From JAAYBF01 sp963715445 (GTDB lineage: Bacteria; Actinomycetota; Thermoleophilia; Solirubrobacterales; Thermoleophilaceae), in NCBI GenBank assembly GCA_963715445.1, contig OY970240.1:248001-312000 (forward strand): DNA of 64,000 nucleotides, in the 5' to 3' direction. The position numbers and the translations under genes are program-made. Numbering within the stretch: the stretch's first letter is position 1; the number at the start of each line of letters is the position of its first letter. The notes under the pieces are model-generated. The model was not told where the DNA came from. It worked only from the letters and a program-made list of their open reading frames with translations, and ran no database searches. This document shows positions 32,793-40,844 of this stretch, piece after piece.

Positions 32793-33464
32793 TCAGGTGA
32801 GGTAGAAGTAGAGCGCGTACAGCAGGTCGACCGCCGGGCTGGAGGTGTGCACGGTCACCTCTGGCGGCACCTGGAGCAGCGCCTCGGAGTAGTTGAAGAT
32901 GATCTTGACGCCGCTCGCCACGAGCTCGTCCGCCACGCGCTGAGCGGCCTCGGTCGGCACCGCGATCACACCTACGACGATCTGGTCCTGCTCCACGAGG
33001 GGCCCGAGGTCCTCGACGGGACGCACCACCAGCTGATCGGTGATCCGCTTCCCGACCTTCTTCGGGTCGGTGTCGAGCACCGCCACGACCCGGAAGCCGT
33101 GGTCGGCGAATATGTCCGAGCCCGCGATCGCCTGCCCCAGGTGCCCGGCGCCGAACAGCGCGATGTTGTGCTGCCCGCTCGTCCTCAGGATCTTGCGAAT
33201 CTGCGCTACGAGCGAGTCGACGTTGTAGCCGACCCCGCGCTTGCCGAACTTCCCGAAGCCGGACAGGTCGCGCCGGATCTGGGTCGAGTTGACGTGCGTG
33301 TAGTCGGCCAGCTCCTGGGAGGAGATGGTCTGCTTGCCCATCTTGCGAGCCTGGGTCAGCACCTGCAGGTAGCGCGAGAGACGGGCCGCCACCCCGAGCG
33401 AGAGACGGTCCCGTGCGTTGTCCTCGAGGGAGGCGCCGGCCCGCATTGAGTCCAAGGGGGTCAC
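32793..33464 (-). CDS. rex: Redox-sensing transcriptional repressor Rex
   Basis: 223 residues: N-terminal winged helix (RLSRYLQVLTQARKMG, SSQELADYTHVNSTQIRRDL) and a Rossmann domain (IALFGAGHLGQAIAG) that binds NADH, ending in the swapped C-terminal helix. Rex represses fermentation and respiratory genes and leaves DNA when NADH rises. GTG 33464 overlaps the glutaredoxin-like gene (GTGA). I could not spot a clear Rex operator (TTGTGA-N6-TCACAA like) in the intergenic parts. Confidence 0.95.
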   Translation of the reverse strand: MTPLDSMRAGASLEDNARDRLSLGVAARLSRYLQVLTQARKMGKQTISSQELADYTHVNSTQIRRDLSGFGKFGKRGVGYNVDSLVAQIRKILRTSGQHNIALFGAGHLGQAIAGSDIFADHGFRVVAVLDTDPKKVGKRITDQLVVRPVEDLGPLVEQDQIVVGVIAVPTEAAQRVADELVASGVKIIFNYSEALLQVPPEVTVHTSSPAVDLLYALYFYLT

Positions 33465-33718
33465 GACTCGGCCACTCTAGCGAGCAGGCGTTCGAGCGCG
33501 GCTGCGTCCACATGGAGCTCGAGCTCGTCGCTGCCGTTCACCGCCACGACGGGGATTCGCTCGCCGTACTCGCTCTGCAGCACGGGATCGATCGAGATGT
33601 CCACCTCCTCGAGCTCGAAGCGGTTCGTCGCGCGCAGCTCCTCGATGGCCGCCCGCGCGTCGTCGCAGAGGCAGCACCCCGGCTTGCCGTAGAGGGTCAG
33701 CCTCGGTCCGGCGCTCAA
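33461..33718 (-). CDS. Glutaredoxin-like protein
   Basis: 85 residues with a thioredoxin-type fold: LTLYGKPGCCLCDDARAAI, where three cysteines form CCxC, then IPVVAVNG in place of the cis-Pro loop. It resembles the small DUF836/glutaredoxin-like group. Start is TTG 33718, which overlaps the tsaD stop as TTGA. It is fully hidden inside a longer open frame that runs to 34822. Likely role is thiol-disulfide exchange alongside Rex. Confidence 0.8.
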   Translation of the reverse strand: MSAGPRLTLYGKPGCCLCDDARAAIEELRATNRFELEEVDISIDPVLQSEYGERIPVVAVNGSDELELHVDAAALERLLARVAES

Positions 33719-34776
33719 GCGGGGACCTTCGGCGTGAGCCGAGCAGAGGCGTCGAGCGAGAGGTAGTCGGGATACGGCAGCGCCTCCGTGAAGCGCGCGG
33801 CGGCCGCGATCATCGCCGCGTTGTCGGTGCAGAGCTCCATCGCGGGAGTCCAGAGCCGCACGCCGACCTCGTCGCAGAGCTCCTGCGCCGCACGCCGCAG
33901 CTGGGAGTTGGCCGCGACGCCGCCTCCGAGCGCCGCGCGCTCCACGCCCTCGCGCTCGAGCGCCTGCCGCAGGCGGGCCGTAAGGGCTTCCACGATCGCC
34001 GCCTGGTACGAAGCCGCCAGGTCGGCGCGGCGGCTGATCGTCTCCTCCTCCCCGAGGTCTCGAACCCTGTAGAGAAGCGATGTTTTGACCCCCGAGAAGC
34101 TGAAGTGGAGAGCATCGGTGCGGTGCTCGCGCGAACGACGTTCGGGCTGCGCTCCTCCCGCCCGGTCTCCTGAGGGGAGGGAGCGGGGGAAGTCGAAGGC
34201 CTCCGGGTCGCCCTCGCGGGCCAGTCGGTCGATCGCGGGACCACCGGGATATCCGAGGCCCAGCAGGCGCGCGCCCTTGTCGAACGCCTCCCCCGCCGCG
34301 TCGTCGAGCGTCTGGCCGAGGATCGAGTAGGAACCGGCCTCCTCCACGCGTGCGAGGAAGGTGTGCCCTCCACTGGCAACGAGGCACACGTACGGCGGCT
34401 CGATCGGGTCGGGCAGCAGGGTCGGCGCCACCACGTGGCCGTGCAGGTGGTCCACCGCCACAAGCGGCAGGCCGCGCGCAGCGGCGAGCGCCTTCGCAGC
34501 CGAGAGCCCCACCAGCAGCGCACCGATCAGCCCGGGCCCGCGGGTGACGGCCACCTTCTCGATCTCGTCGAGGCCGATTCCGGCCTGCTCCAGCGCATCC
34601 GCCGTCACCGCGTCGAGCAGCTCGAGATGCCGCCGCGAGGCGATCTCCGGCACCACCCCGCCGTAGCGGGAGTGCAAGAGCCCCTGAGACGCGATGACGT
34701 TCGAGCGCACCTCGCCCGCGGTCGTCACGACCGCGACGCAGGTGTCGTCGCAGCTCGTCTCGATGGCGAGGATCAC
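33715..34776 (-). CDS. tsaD: tRNA N6-threonylcarbamoyladenosine transferase TsaD
   Basis: 353 residues. The ASKHA ATPase family start ILAIETSCDDTCVAVV, the metal-binding HLHGHVVAPTL (HxxxH) and the Gly-rich LVASGGHTFL are all present. TsaD moves the threonylcarbamoyl group onto A37 of ANN-decoding tRNAs with TsaB and TsaE. An unusual ~15-residue stretch (GDRAGGAQPERRSREHR) is inserted near residue 190. GTG 34776 overlaps rimI (GTGA). Confidence 0.95.
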   Translation of the reverse strand: MILAIETSCDDTCVAVVTTAGEVRSNVIASQGLLHSRYGGVVPEIASRRHLELLDAVTADALEQAGIGLDEIEKVAVTRGPGLIGALLVGLSAAKALAAARGLPLVAVDHLHGHVVAPTLLPDPIEPPYVCLVASGGHTFLARVEEAGSYSILGQTLDDAAGEAFDKGARLLGLGYPGGPAIDRLAREGDPEAFDFPRSLPSGDRAGGAQPERRSREHRTDALHFSFSGVKTSLLYRVRDLGEEETISRRADLAASYQAAIVEALTARLRQALEREGVERAALGGGVAANSQLRRAAQELCDEVGVRLWTPAMELCTDNAAMIAAAARFTEALPYPDYLSLDASARLTPKVPA

Positions 34777-35273
34777 GGTCCCGCCGCACCCGCGGCCGAG
34801 GCGCCGTCCCCGGCCTGCCCATCGGGCTGAGGGCTGAGGCGCCACATGATCACGGCGTCCTCGCGATTGTCGTGGTAGTAGCCGCGGCGGCGGCCGGCGG
34901 CACGGAACCCGAAGCGCTCGTAGAGCGCGATCGCCGCCGTGTTCGAGGTCCGGACCTCCAGCGTGTAGCGCTCGCCGGGCTCATCGGCCGCGGCGAAGAG
35001 ATGGTCGAGCAGGACCGTGGCGACTCCCTGCCGCCGCGCCCGGTCGTCCACGGCGACGTTCATCACGTGCCAGACCGTGTCGTAGCGCGAGCAGACGAGG
35101 TAGCCCACGATGCGGCCTCCGCGCGTCGCCGCCAGGCAGATGCCCGACGGCTTGGACAGCTCGAGCACGAACATCGCGAGCGACCACGGCGTGGTGAACG
35201 CCTGCCTCTCGATGGCGATCACCTGGGGCAGGTCGGGGTACGCGAGGCGCCTGATCTCGAGCGGGTGGCTCAT
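34773..35273 (-). CDS. rimI: Ribosomal protein alanine acetyltransferase RimI-like (GNAT)
   Basis: 166 residues. IERQAFTTPWSLAMF at the start and the acetyl-CoA loop DRARRQGVATVLLDHLF match RimI; TLEVRTSNTAAIALYERFGFRAAGRRRGYY is the family signature. The C-terminal ~15 residues are Gly/Ala-rich. RimI acetylates the N-terminus of S18 in E. coli; here other targets are possible. It stands between tsaB and tsaD and overlaps both by 4 bp. Confidence 0.92.
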   Translation of the reverse strand: MSHPLEIRRLAYPDLPQVIAIERQAFTTPWSLAMFVLELSKPSGICLAATRGGRIVGYLVCSRYDTVWHVMNVAVDDRARRQGVATVLLDHLFAAADEPGERYTLEVRTSNTAAIALYERFGFRAAGRRRGYYHDNREDAVIMWRLSPQPDGQAGDGASAAGAAGP

Positions 35274-35941
35274 TGGACGCTCGGCTTGGCGTCGGGCAGG
35301 CGCAGGTAGTCCGGCAGGACGGCCGCCGCCGGCGCGGCCGGCAGGGTCGAGGCGAGCCTGCAGATCGACAGCCCACTGACCAGATGGGCCGGCGAGCCAT
35401 CGGACGCGACGCTGACGCCTGCCGCCTCGAGCACTTCGCGGAAGCGTACCGCCCCGTCACCGGCCGCCATTGGCGAGCGGCCGTCCGCGGCAACCCGCTC
35501 GGCCAGGGCCTCGGGGGCCGCGGCAAAGGGCTCCCAGCGCTCCTCCCCCGCCTCGTAGAGCGCCGCGAACACCTCGCCCCTGCGCGCATCGATCACGGGC
35601 AGCGAGGGGCTCGCGTCGATGCCCGCCGCGAGGGCGGCAAGCGAGGAGACCGGCCGCAGCTCGGCACCGTGCGCCTGTGCAAGCGCCCTGGCCGTCGCGA
35701 CGCCGATCCGCAGGCCGGTGAAGGCGCCCGGGCCCACTCCGACCGCGATGACGTCGAGCTCCTCCCAGCCGAGCCCCGCCTGCTCGAGGCAGCTCGCCGC
35801 GGCCGGCATCAGCTCGGCGGCATGGCCGGGCGGCGAGGCGAGACGGGCCACCGAGGGCCCGGCCTCGAAGGCCTCGCCGTCCGCCCTCAGAACGCAGGCC
35901 GCGCTGGCGACGCTGGAGGTGTCGATGCCCAGGAGGTTCAC
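35270..35941 (-). CDS. tsaB: t6A biosynthesis protein TsaB
   Basis: 223 residues, inactive paralogue of TsaD that serves as scaffold for TsaD and TsaE. It starts MNLLGIDTSSVASAACVL and has the VGVGPGAFTGLRIGVATA motif typical of TsaB (YeaZ). ATG 35941 overlaps tsaE by 4 bp; rimI overlaps its end. Confidence 0.94.
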   Translation of the reverse strand: MNLLGIDTSSVASAACVLRADGEAFEAGPSVARLASPPGHAAELMPAAASCLEQAGLGWEELDVIAVGVGPGAFTGLRIGVATARALAQAHGAELRPVSSLAALAAGIDASPSLPVIDARRGEVFAALYEAGEERWEPFAAAPEALAERVAADGRSPMAAGDGAVRFREVLEAAGVSVASDGSPAHLVSGLSICRLASTLPAAPAAAVLPDYLRLPDAKPSVQ

Positions 35942-36345
35942 TCCACCTCGATCCTCCGCCGATCACCGCCGGCGTGCTCGAGCCGAACCCGCGCGGCCAC
36001 CCGCTCGATCGAGTGCTCGCCGACCTCGGGCCACTCCACGAAGGAGATCCGATCGGGCGTCAGGTAGTCGTCGAGCAGGGATGGGTCCTCGCCCGCCATC
36101 GACTCGAGCCGGTAGAGGTCGAGGTGGGCGATCTCCAGGTTCCCCTCCAGGATCTGGCCGATCGTGAAGGTGGGGCTCGTCACCGGCTCCTGCACGCCCA
36201 GCGCGCGACATGCGCCGCGCACGAAGGTGGTCTTCCCCCCGCCGAGCTCGCCGGAGACGAGCACGACGTCCCCCGGGGACAGCCGCGCGGCAAGCCGGGC
36301 GCCGGCCGCCTCGGTGGCCGCGGCGCTGTCGGTCTCGATCGTCAC
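35938..36345 (-). CDS. tsaE: t6A biosynthesis ATPase TsaE
   Basis: 135 residues. P-loop GELGGGKTTFVRG, switch-like SPTFTI and HLDLYRLES are diagnostic of TsaE (YjeE). It resets the TsaBD complex by ATP hydrolysis. GTG 36345 is the first gene of an eight-gene run of overlapping genes that reaches the DUF1844 gene at 31175. Confidence 0.94.
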   Translation of the reverse strand: MTIETDSAAATEAAGARLAARLSPGDVVLVSGELGGGKTTFVRGACRALGVQEPVTSPTFTIGQILEGNLEIAHLDLYRLESMAGEDPSLLDDYLTPDRISFVEWPEVGEHSIERVAARVRLEHAGGDRRRIEVE

Positions 36346-36422
36346 GCCGCAAAGTGTGACCGACCGGGCAGCGCGCCCCGGCTCCGCGGCCCGGAGCGCC
36401 GCCGCGTTACGGGCCGACCCGA

Positions 36423-36448
36423 GGCGAGCCGCCGGCCGGCGGCTCGCC
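36423..36448 (-). terminator. GC-rich hairpin after the secreted-protein gene
   Basis: GGCGAGCCGCC and GGCGGCTCGCC form a perfect 11-bp stem around GGCC, 10 nt after the stop codon of the gene at 36459. No U-tract follows, so termination would need another factor or be partial. The rest of the gap 36346-36458 is GC-rich and shows no other signal. Confidence 0.5.
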
Positions 36449-36458
36449 CAGGCGCGGT

Positions 36459-36992
36459 TCAGCAGCTCACGATCAAGTGGAAAGGCTTGTTCTCGTTGAC
36501 CGGGTTGCCATTCGCGTTGTAGGAGACGGTGCGGACCTGCACCCCGTTGACGCTCGACGGCAGTCCGGAGACCGAGGCCGTGCCGGTCCCGGGGCCGGCG
36601 GCGCTCGTGTCTCCCACAGTGGCCGTGTAGGCGCAGCTGCGCACATCGCGATCGAAGATCACCTGGTAGCGGCCGGCGGCCGTGCGCGCCACGCTCGTGA
36701 CGCCGCGTGCGCGCGCAAGCTGGCCCACGCTCGAGACGACGGCCATGTGCGACAGGGCCTCGACCGGGCCGAGCGTGGACTCCTTGATCGACCCGCCGCC
36801 GATCGAATCCGCCTTCAGCTTCGAGCCGTGCAGCGAGCGCGGCTTGAAGTCGACGCCGGTCAGGCTGCCGTTCTTCACCGTCTTGCCGGTCACGACGATC
36901 GCCGCGTAGGCACCGCCGCCGAGCGACACGAACAGGGCCAACAGCGCCACCGCCATGGCTGGGGACGGACGTAGCTTCTTGGAGCGGATCAC
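36459..36992 (-). CDS. Secreted protein of a Thermoleophilia-type family, function unknown
   Basis: 177 residues. A short basic start is followed by PSPAMAVALLALFVSLGGG and AYAA, a signal-like hydrophobic segment, then a repetitive stretch (VKNGSLTGVDFKPRSLHGSKL) and a C-terminal domain with two cysteines (RSCAYTATVGD ... LIVSC). The N-terminus is a pattern I associate with large paralogous families in Solirubrobacterales; function is not known. GTG 36992 has the strong site GAGGAGG 8 nt upstream, unlike most genes here. A monocistronic unit. Confidence 0.7.
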   Translation of the reverse strand: MIRSKKLRPSPAMAVALLALFVSLGGGAYAAIVVTGKTVKNGSLTGVDFKPRSLHGSKLKADSIGGGSIKESTLGPVEALSHMAVVSSVGQLARARGVTSVARTAAGRYQVIFDRDVRSCAYTATVGDTSAAGPGTGTASVSGLPSSVNGVQVRTVSYNANGNPVNENKPFHLIVSC

Positions 36993-37055
36993 GGAACGCT
37001 GCCTCCTCTATTGAGTGTCAACTGCTCGTACAACCCGCAAGTTGCCCCAAAGTCG

Positions 37056-37955
37056 CTACCGGCGAACCTCTTGGTCCAGCAGCGCCCGCAGCCTCGAGTG
37101 CTCGTCCGGGGCCATCGTGTAGCCGTGCTCGGGCTCCGGATAGCGCCGTGCGCGCACATCGTCGGCATAGGCGCGCACGCCCTCGATCATCTGCTCGCGC
37201 ACGTTCGAGTACCGCTTCACGAAGCGGGCTGCATGGCCGTCGTAGATGCCCAGCAGGTCATGCATCACGAGCACCTGGCCGTCCGTCGAGGGCCCGGCGC
37301 CGATGCCGATCACCGGGATCTCGAGGCGCGGCATCAGCTCGTCCGTGAGGTCGGAGGGAATCGCCTCGAACACGATCGCGAAGCAGCCCGCCTCCTGCAG
37401 CGCCAGCGCGTCCCGCGCCACCTCCAGCGCGCGCTCCGCCGTGCGCCCCTGGGAGCGGTAGCCGCCGAGCGCAGTGGCCGTCTGGGGAGTCAGGCCGACA
37501 TGGCCCATGACCGGGATCCCCGCCTCGACGATCGCCCGCGCGCGGCTCACCGAGGTGCCGCCGCGCTCGAGCTTCACCGCGTCGCAGCCGGCTTCCTTGA
37601 CGAAGCGCTGGGCGGTCGAGATGGCCTGCTCGTCCGAGGCCTCGTACGAGCCGAACGGGAGGTCGCCCACCAGCATCGGCGTGCGCAGCCCGCGCCGGAC
37701 CGCCGAGGTGAGCATGAGCATCTCGTCCACGGAGACCGGGACGGTGCTCGGGTAGCCCAGCACCGTCATCGCGGCGGAATCGCCCACGAGGACGATGTCG
37801 ACGCCCGCCTCCTCGGCCACCTGCGCGCCCGGGTAGTCGTAGGCGGTGACCATCGCCATCGGCTCGCCGAGCGCCTTCTTCTCGACCAGCGTCGAAAGAG
37901 TGACCGGCTTGCCCTTCGCGGCCGGAGCGGCCGCGATCTTCGGACGGGAGCTCAT
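37056..37955 (-). CDS. panB: 3-methyl-2-oxobutanoate hydroxymethyltransferase
   Basis: 299 residues of the PEP-mutase TIM-barrel family. MVTAYDYPGAQVAEEAGVDIVLVGDS holds the Mg-binding Asp, and GHVGLTPQTATALGGYRSQGR is diagnostic. It makes ketopantoate from ketoisovalerate and methylene-tetrahydrofolate, the first step of pantothenate synthesis. ATG 37955 overlaps panD (ATGA). Last gene of the pan operon. Confidence 0.96.
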   Translation of the reverse strand: MSSRPKIAAAPAAKGKPVTLSTLVEKKALGEPMAMVTAYDYPGAQVAEEAGVDIVLVGDSAAMTVLGYPSTVPVSVDEMLMLTSAVRRGLRTPMLVGDLPFGSYEASDEQAISTAQRFVKEAGCDAVKLERGGTSVSRARAIVEAGIPVMGHVGLTPQTATALGGYRSQGRTAERALEVARDALALQEAGCFAIVFEAIPSDLTDELMPRLEIPVIGIGAGPSTDGQVLVMHDLLGIYDGHAARFVKRYSNVREQMIEGVRAYADDVRARRYPEPEHGYTMAPDEHSRLRALLDQEVRR

Positions 37956-38332
37956 GAGAGGAGCTCCGCGACCGCGTCGTCCACCATGACGATCTCGTTC
38001 GTCGCGCCCACGTGGACTACGACCGGCTCGTAGGCCTCGAGCTCGGCCTCCTCGTAGTCCGCATAGGAGACCACGATCACCTTGTCGCCCGTGTGCACCA
38101 GCCGGGCGGCGGCGCCGTTGACCTGCACCTCGCCGGAGCCGCGGCGGCCGGCGATCGTGTAGGTCTCGAAGCGGGCACCGTTGTCGATGTCCAGCACGTG
38201 CACCTTCTCGTGCTCGCGTATGTCCGACGCCTCGAGCAGGTCGGCGTCGATCGTGATCGAGCCGACGTAGTTGAGGTCGCTCGCGGTGATCGTGGCACGG
38301 TGGATCTTGGACTTGAGCATGGTCCGTCTCAT
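37952..38332 (-). CDS. panD: Aspartate 1-decarboxylase
   Basis: 126 residues. The self-cleavage site YVGSITID is present; the Ser after Gly becomes the pyruvoyl group. It makes beta-alanine from aspartate. ATG 38332 (MRRTMLKSKIHRATIT) overlaps panC by 4 bp; ATG 38320 would give the more usual MLKSKIHR start. The long open frame to 39091 is shadow of panC. Confidence 0.95.
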   Translation of the reverse strand: MRRTMLKSKIHRATITASDLNYVGSITIDADLLEASDIREHEKVHVLDIDNGARFETYTIAGRRGSGEVQVNGAAARLVHTGDKVIVVSYADYEEAELEAYEPVVVHVGATNEIVMVDDAVAELLS

Positions 38333-39231
38333 GGCGCGTCGGCTCCTTGTCGAAGGGTCTCGGCGGGCGGCTCGGCCGCCTCCGAATTGAGGATGGTGTT
38401 GTCGATCAGTCGGGCGCGCCCCACACGGGCGGCCACTGCCAGCAGCGTCGAGCCGTTGACCCGCTCGGCGCTCGAAAGGTCCTTGGTGGAGCGCAGCTCT
38501 AGGTACTCGGGGTCTATCCCGGCCCGCTCGAGCTCCGCCCGGGCCGCTCCGAGCACGGAATCGGCCCCGATCTCTCCCCGCTCCACCGCAGCCTCGGCGG
38601 CGGCGAGCGCGCGGCTGAGGCCGAGCGCGCGTTCGCGCTCCTCCGTGTCGAGATAGACGTTTCGGGAGCTGAGGGCCAGGCCGTCGGCCTCGCGAACGGT
38701 GGGCAGCACCTCGATCCGCACGGGCATGTCGAGATCGCGCGCCATCCTGCGGATCACGAGCGTCTGCTGGGCGTCCTTCTGGCCGAAGAAGGCGACGTCC
38801 GGCTGCACCATGTTGAGCAGCTTCGCGACCACGGTGGTCACGCCGTCGAAATGGCCGGGGCCGCGGCGCTCGGAGTCGCCGCAGAGGACGTCCGTGAGGC
38901 CGCGAACGGCGACCGTGGTGGCGAATCCATCGGGGTAGACCTCCTCGGCGGAGGGGGCGAAGAGCACGTCCACGCCCTCCGCGGCGGCCAGCTCGGCATC
39001 GCGCTGCTCGTCCCGCGGGTAGGCGTCGAGGTCCTCGGCCGGCCCGAACTGGGTGGGGTTCACGAACAGCGAGACCACGACGGTGTCGCACTCTGCGCGC
39101 GCGGCGCGCATCAGCGTCAGGTGGCCCTCGTGGAAGCTGCCCATCGTCGGCACGAGGCCGACGGTGCTCCCGGCGGCGCGGCCCGGCGCCAGCGCGGCGC
39201 GCAGCTCGGCGACTGTCCTGACGATCGTCAT
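38329..39231 (-). CDS. panC: Pantothenate synthetase
   Basis: 300 residues. The nucleotidyl-transferase motif PTMGSFHEGHLTLMRAAR, SLFVNPTQFGPAEDLDAYPRD and LSSRNVYL are all seen. It joins pantoate and beta-alanine using ATP. Overlaps the DUF2520 gene upstream (ATGA) and panD downstream. Confidence 0.96.
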   Translation of the reverse strand: MTIVRTVAELRAALAPGRAAGSTVGLVPTMGSFHEGHLTLMRAARAECDTVVVSLFVNPTQFGPAEDLDAYPRDEQRDAELAAAEGVDVLFAPSAEEVYPDGFATTVAVRGLTDVLCGDSERRGPGHFDGVTTVVAKLLNMVQPDVAFFGQKDAQQTLVIRRMARDLDMPVRIEVLPTVREADGLALSSRNVYLDTEERERALGLSRALAAAEAAVERGEIGADSVLGAARAELERAGIDPEYLELRSTKDLSSAERVNGSTLLAVAARVGRARLIDNTILNSEAAEPPAETLRQGADAP

Positions 39232-40028
39232 GCCGCCACCCCGAGCGCCCTGCCCGCGAGCGAGCGGGTGCCGGCGACCAGCTCGTCGAACAGCGGGAGG
39301 AGATCCGGCGCTACCGATCCCACGGCCTCGCGCTGGCGCTCCACGGTCGCATCGTCGCCGCGCGCGACCGGGCCGGTGAGCGCTTCTTCGGGCCCGCGCG
39401 CCACCCAGTTCTCGACGGTGCTGCGCACGAGCGGAGCCAGCAGGGCGCGCGCCTCGCTGCGCTCGAGCCCCGCCCCGGCGGCCAGCTCCTCGGCCGCGGC
39501 TTGGAGCGTCACGAGGAAGTTGGAGGCCATCGAGGCGGCCGCGTGGTAGGCGGCTCGCTCGGAGTCTGCGATCTCGAACGGGCGCATCCCCACGAGCTCC
39601 GCCAGCCGCCAGGCGGTGGACAGCGCCTCGGGCGTGGTGCCGGCTACGGCGCAGCCGACCCCGCGGAAGCGCTCGGGCGCCTCTCCGCCGGCGAACGTCT
39701 GGAGCGGATGGAGCGCAAACGCCGCTCTGCCCGCTCCCTCCAGCACCGTCAGGGGGGTGGCGCCGCTCGTATGGCCGATCAGCCCGCCGTACGCATCGGC
39801 GCGAGCCCGCTCCGCCGCCGCGGCGATCTCGCCGTCGGGCACGCAGAGCAGCGTCACGGCGGCAGGCGATGTCTCTCCCCGCCCGAGCGGGCCGGCGACG
39901 TCGAGGCCGGCCGCCTCCAGCGCGAGGGCGAGCGCGGCGCCGAGCCGGCCTGTGCCGACTACCGCGACGCCCAGGCGCGCGTGGTCAAGAGATGTGGTGG
40001 GGATTGGCATCGTCCGTTCCAGTCCCAT
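39228..40028 (-). CDS. Rossmann-fold protein with DUF2520 domain
   Basis: 266 residues from ATG 40028, or 260 from ATG 40010. N-terminal NAD(P)-binding motif VAVVGTGRLGAALALALEAAG; C-terminal helical DUF2520 domain (HPLQTFAGGE, YHAAASMASNFLVTL), a layout like ketopantoate reductase and pyrroline-5-carboxylate reductase. It starts the pan operon, as a related gene does beside panC/panD in mycobacteria. Since no panE is seen here, it is a candidate for the missing ketopantoate reduction, but this is inference. Confidence 0.8.
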   Translation of the reverse strand: MGLERTMPIPTTSLDHARLGVAVVGTGRLGAALALALEAAGLDVAGPLGRGETSPAAVTLLCVPDGEIAAAAERARADAYGGLIGHTSGATPLTVLEGAGRAAFALHPLQTFAGGEAPERFRGVGCAVAGTTPEALSTAWRLAELVGMRPFEIADSERAAYHAAASMASNFLVTLQAAAEELAAGAGLERSEARALLAPLVRSTVENWVARGPEEALTGPVARGDDATVERQREAVGSVAPDLLPLFDELVAGTRSLAGRALGVAA

Positions 40029-40077
40029 CGGGTACCGGTCGGTCTCATTTCGCGGTCCACTCCCAATCGGGTAGCGG
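40018..40077. promoter_or_regulatory. Direct-repeat pair at the start of the pan operon
   Basis: TCCAGTCCCATCGGGTACCGG (40018-40038) and TCCACTCCCAATCGGGTAGCGG (40056-40077) match over ~18 of 21 positions, same orientation, 38 bp apart start to start. They lie between the divergent pan operon and uracil-DNA glycosylase gene. A regulator site is possible. The first copy overlaps the first codons if ATG 40028 is used, which favours ATG 40010 as the true start. Confidence 0.45.
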
Positions 40078-40124
40078 CCACTGTGTCCAGGATAGCGCCG
40101 ACGAGGGAACTAGGCTAGGCCGCG

Positions 40125-40844
40125 ATGCAGACGGCAGCAGAACGCCGCGAGGAGCTGGTCGCCCTCTTCAAGGAGGCGCAGGCCTGCACCCGCTGCCCGC
40201 TGCACTCGACGCGCACCCAGGTCGTGTTCGGCGCGGGAAACGCCAACGCCGACCTGATGTTCGTCGGCGAGGCGCCGGGAGCCCAGGAGGACCTCAAGGG
40301 GATCCCCTTCGTCGGCAGGGCCGGCAAGCTGCTCGACGAGCTCCTGGCCGAGAACGGGCTCGTTCGCGGGGACGTCTTCATCGCCAACGTCCTGAAGTCC
40401 CGACCACCGGAGAACAGGGACCCGCAGCCAGACGAGATCGAGGCGTGCAAGCCGTACCTCTACCGCCAGGTCGAGCTGATCGAGCCAACGGTGATCTGCA
40501 CGCTGGGCAACTTCGCCACCAAGCTGCTCACCCGCTCGAACACCGGGATCAGCCGGGTGCACGGCGTCCCGCAGGTCCACCAGGTGGGCGGCAGGGCGGT
40601 CCAGATCTTCCCGATCTTCCACCCCGCGGCCGGCCTGCGCACCCCGCGCGTCAAGGAGCAGCTGCGCGAGGACTTCAAGAAGCTCCCGGGCATCCTGGCC
40701 GCCGGACCGCCGCCACAGCCGGGCGCGTCAGGCGCGTCGGCCGAGGCCGATCGACCACTCGCCGGAGTCGCCCCCCAGAGCCCCGGCCAGAGCCCCGAGG
40801 CGGATGCCGAGCCGCCGGTCGATCAGCTCGACCTCTTCGGCTGA
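40125..40844 (+). CDS. Family 4 uracil-DNA glycosylase (Fe-S)
   Basis: 239 residues. Four cysteines sit as in family 4 enzymes (CTRC near residue 21, Cys ~107 and ~124). Motif 1 is GEAPGAQED and motif 2 HPAA. It removes uracil from DNA and starts base excision repair. The C-terminal ~45 residues are Pro/Ala-rich and lack similarity to the domain. ATG 40125 is 8 nt after TAGGCT (40111-40116) with no ribosome site: leaderless. The 3' end overlaps the converging acetyltransferase gene by 22 bp. Confidence 0.93.
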   Translation: MQTAAERREELVALFKEAQACTRCPLHSTRTQVVFGAGNANADLMFVGEAPGAQEDLKGIPFVGRAGKLLDELLAENGLVRGDVFIANVLKSRPPENRDPQPDEIEACKPYLYRQVELIEPTVICTLGNFATKLLTRSNTGISRVHGVPQVHQVGGRAVQIFPIFHPAAGLRTPRVKEQLREDFKKLPGILAAGPPPQPGASGASAEADRPLAGVAPQSPGQSPEADAEPPVDQLDLFG

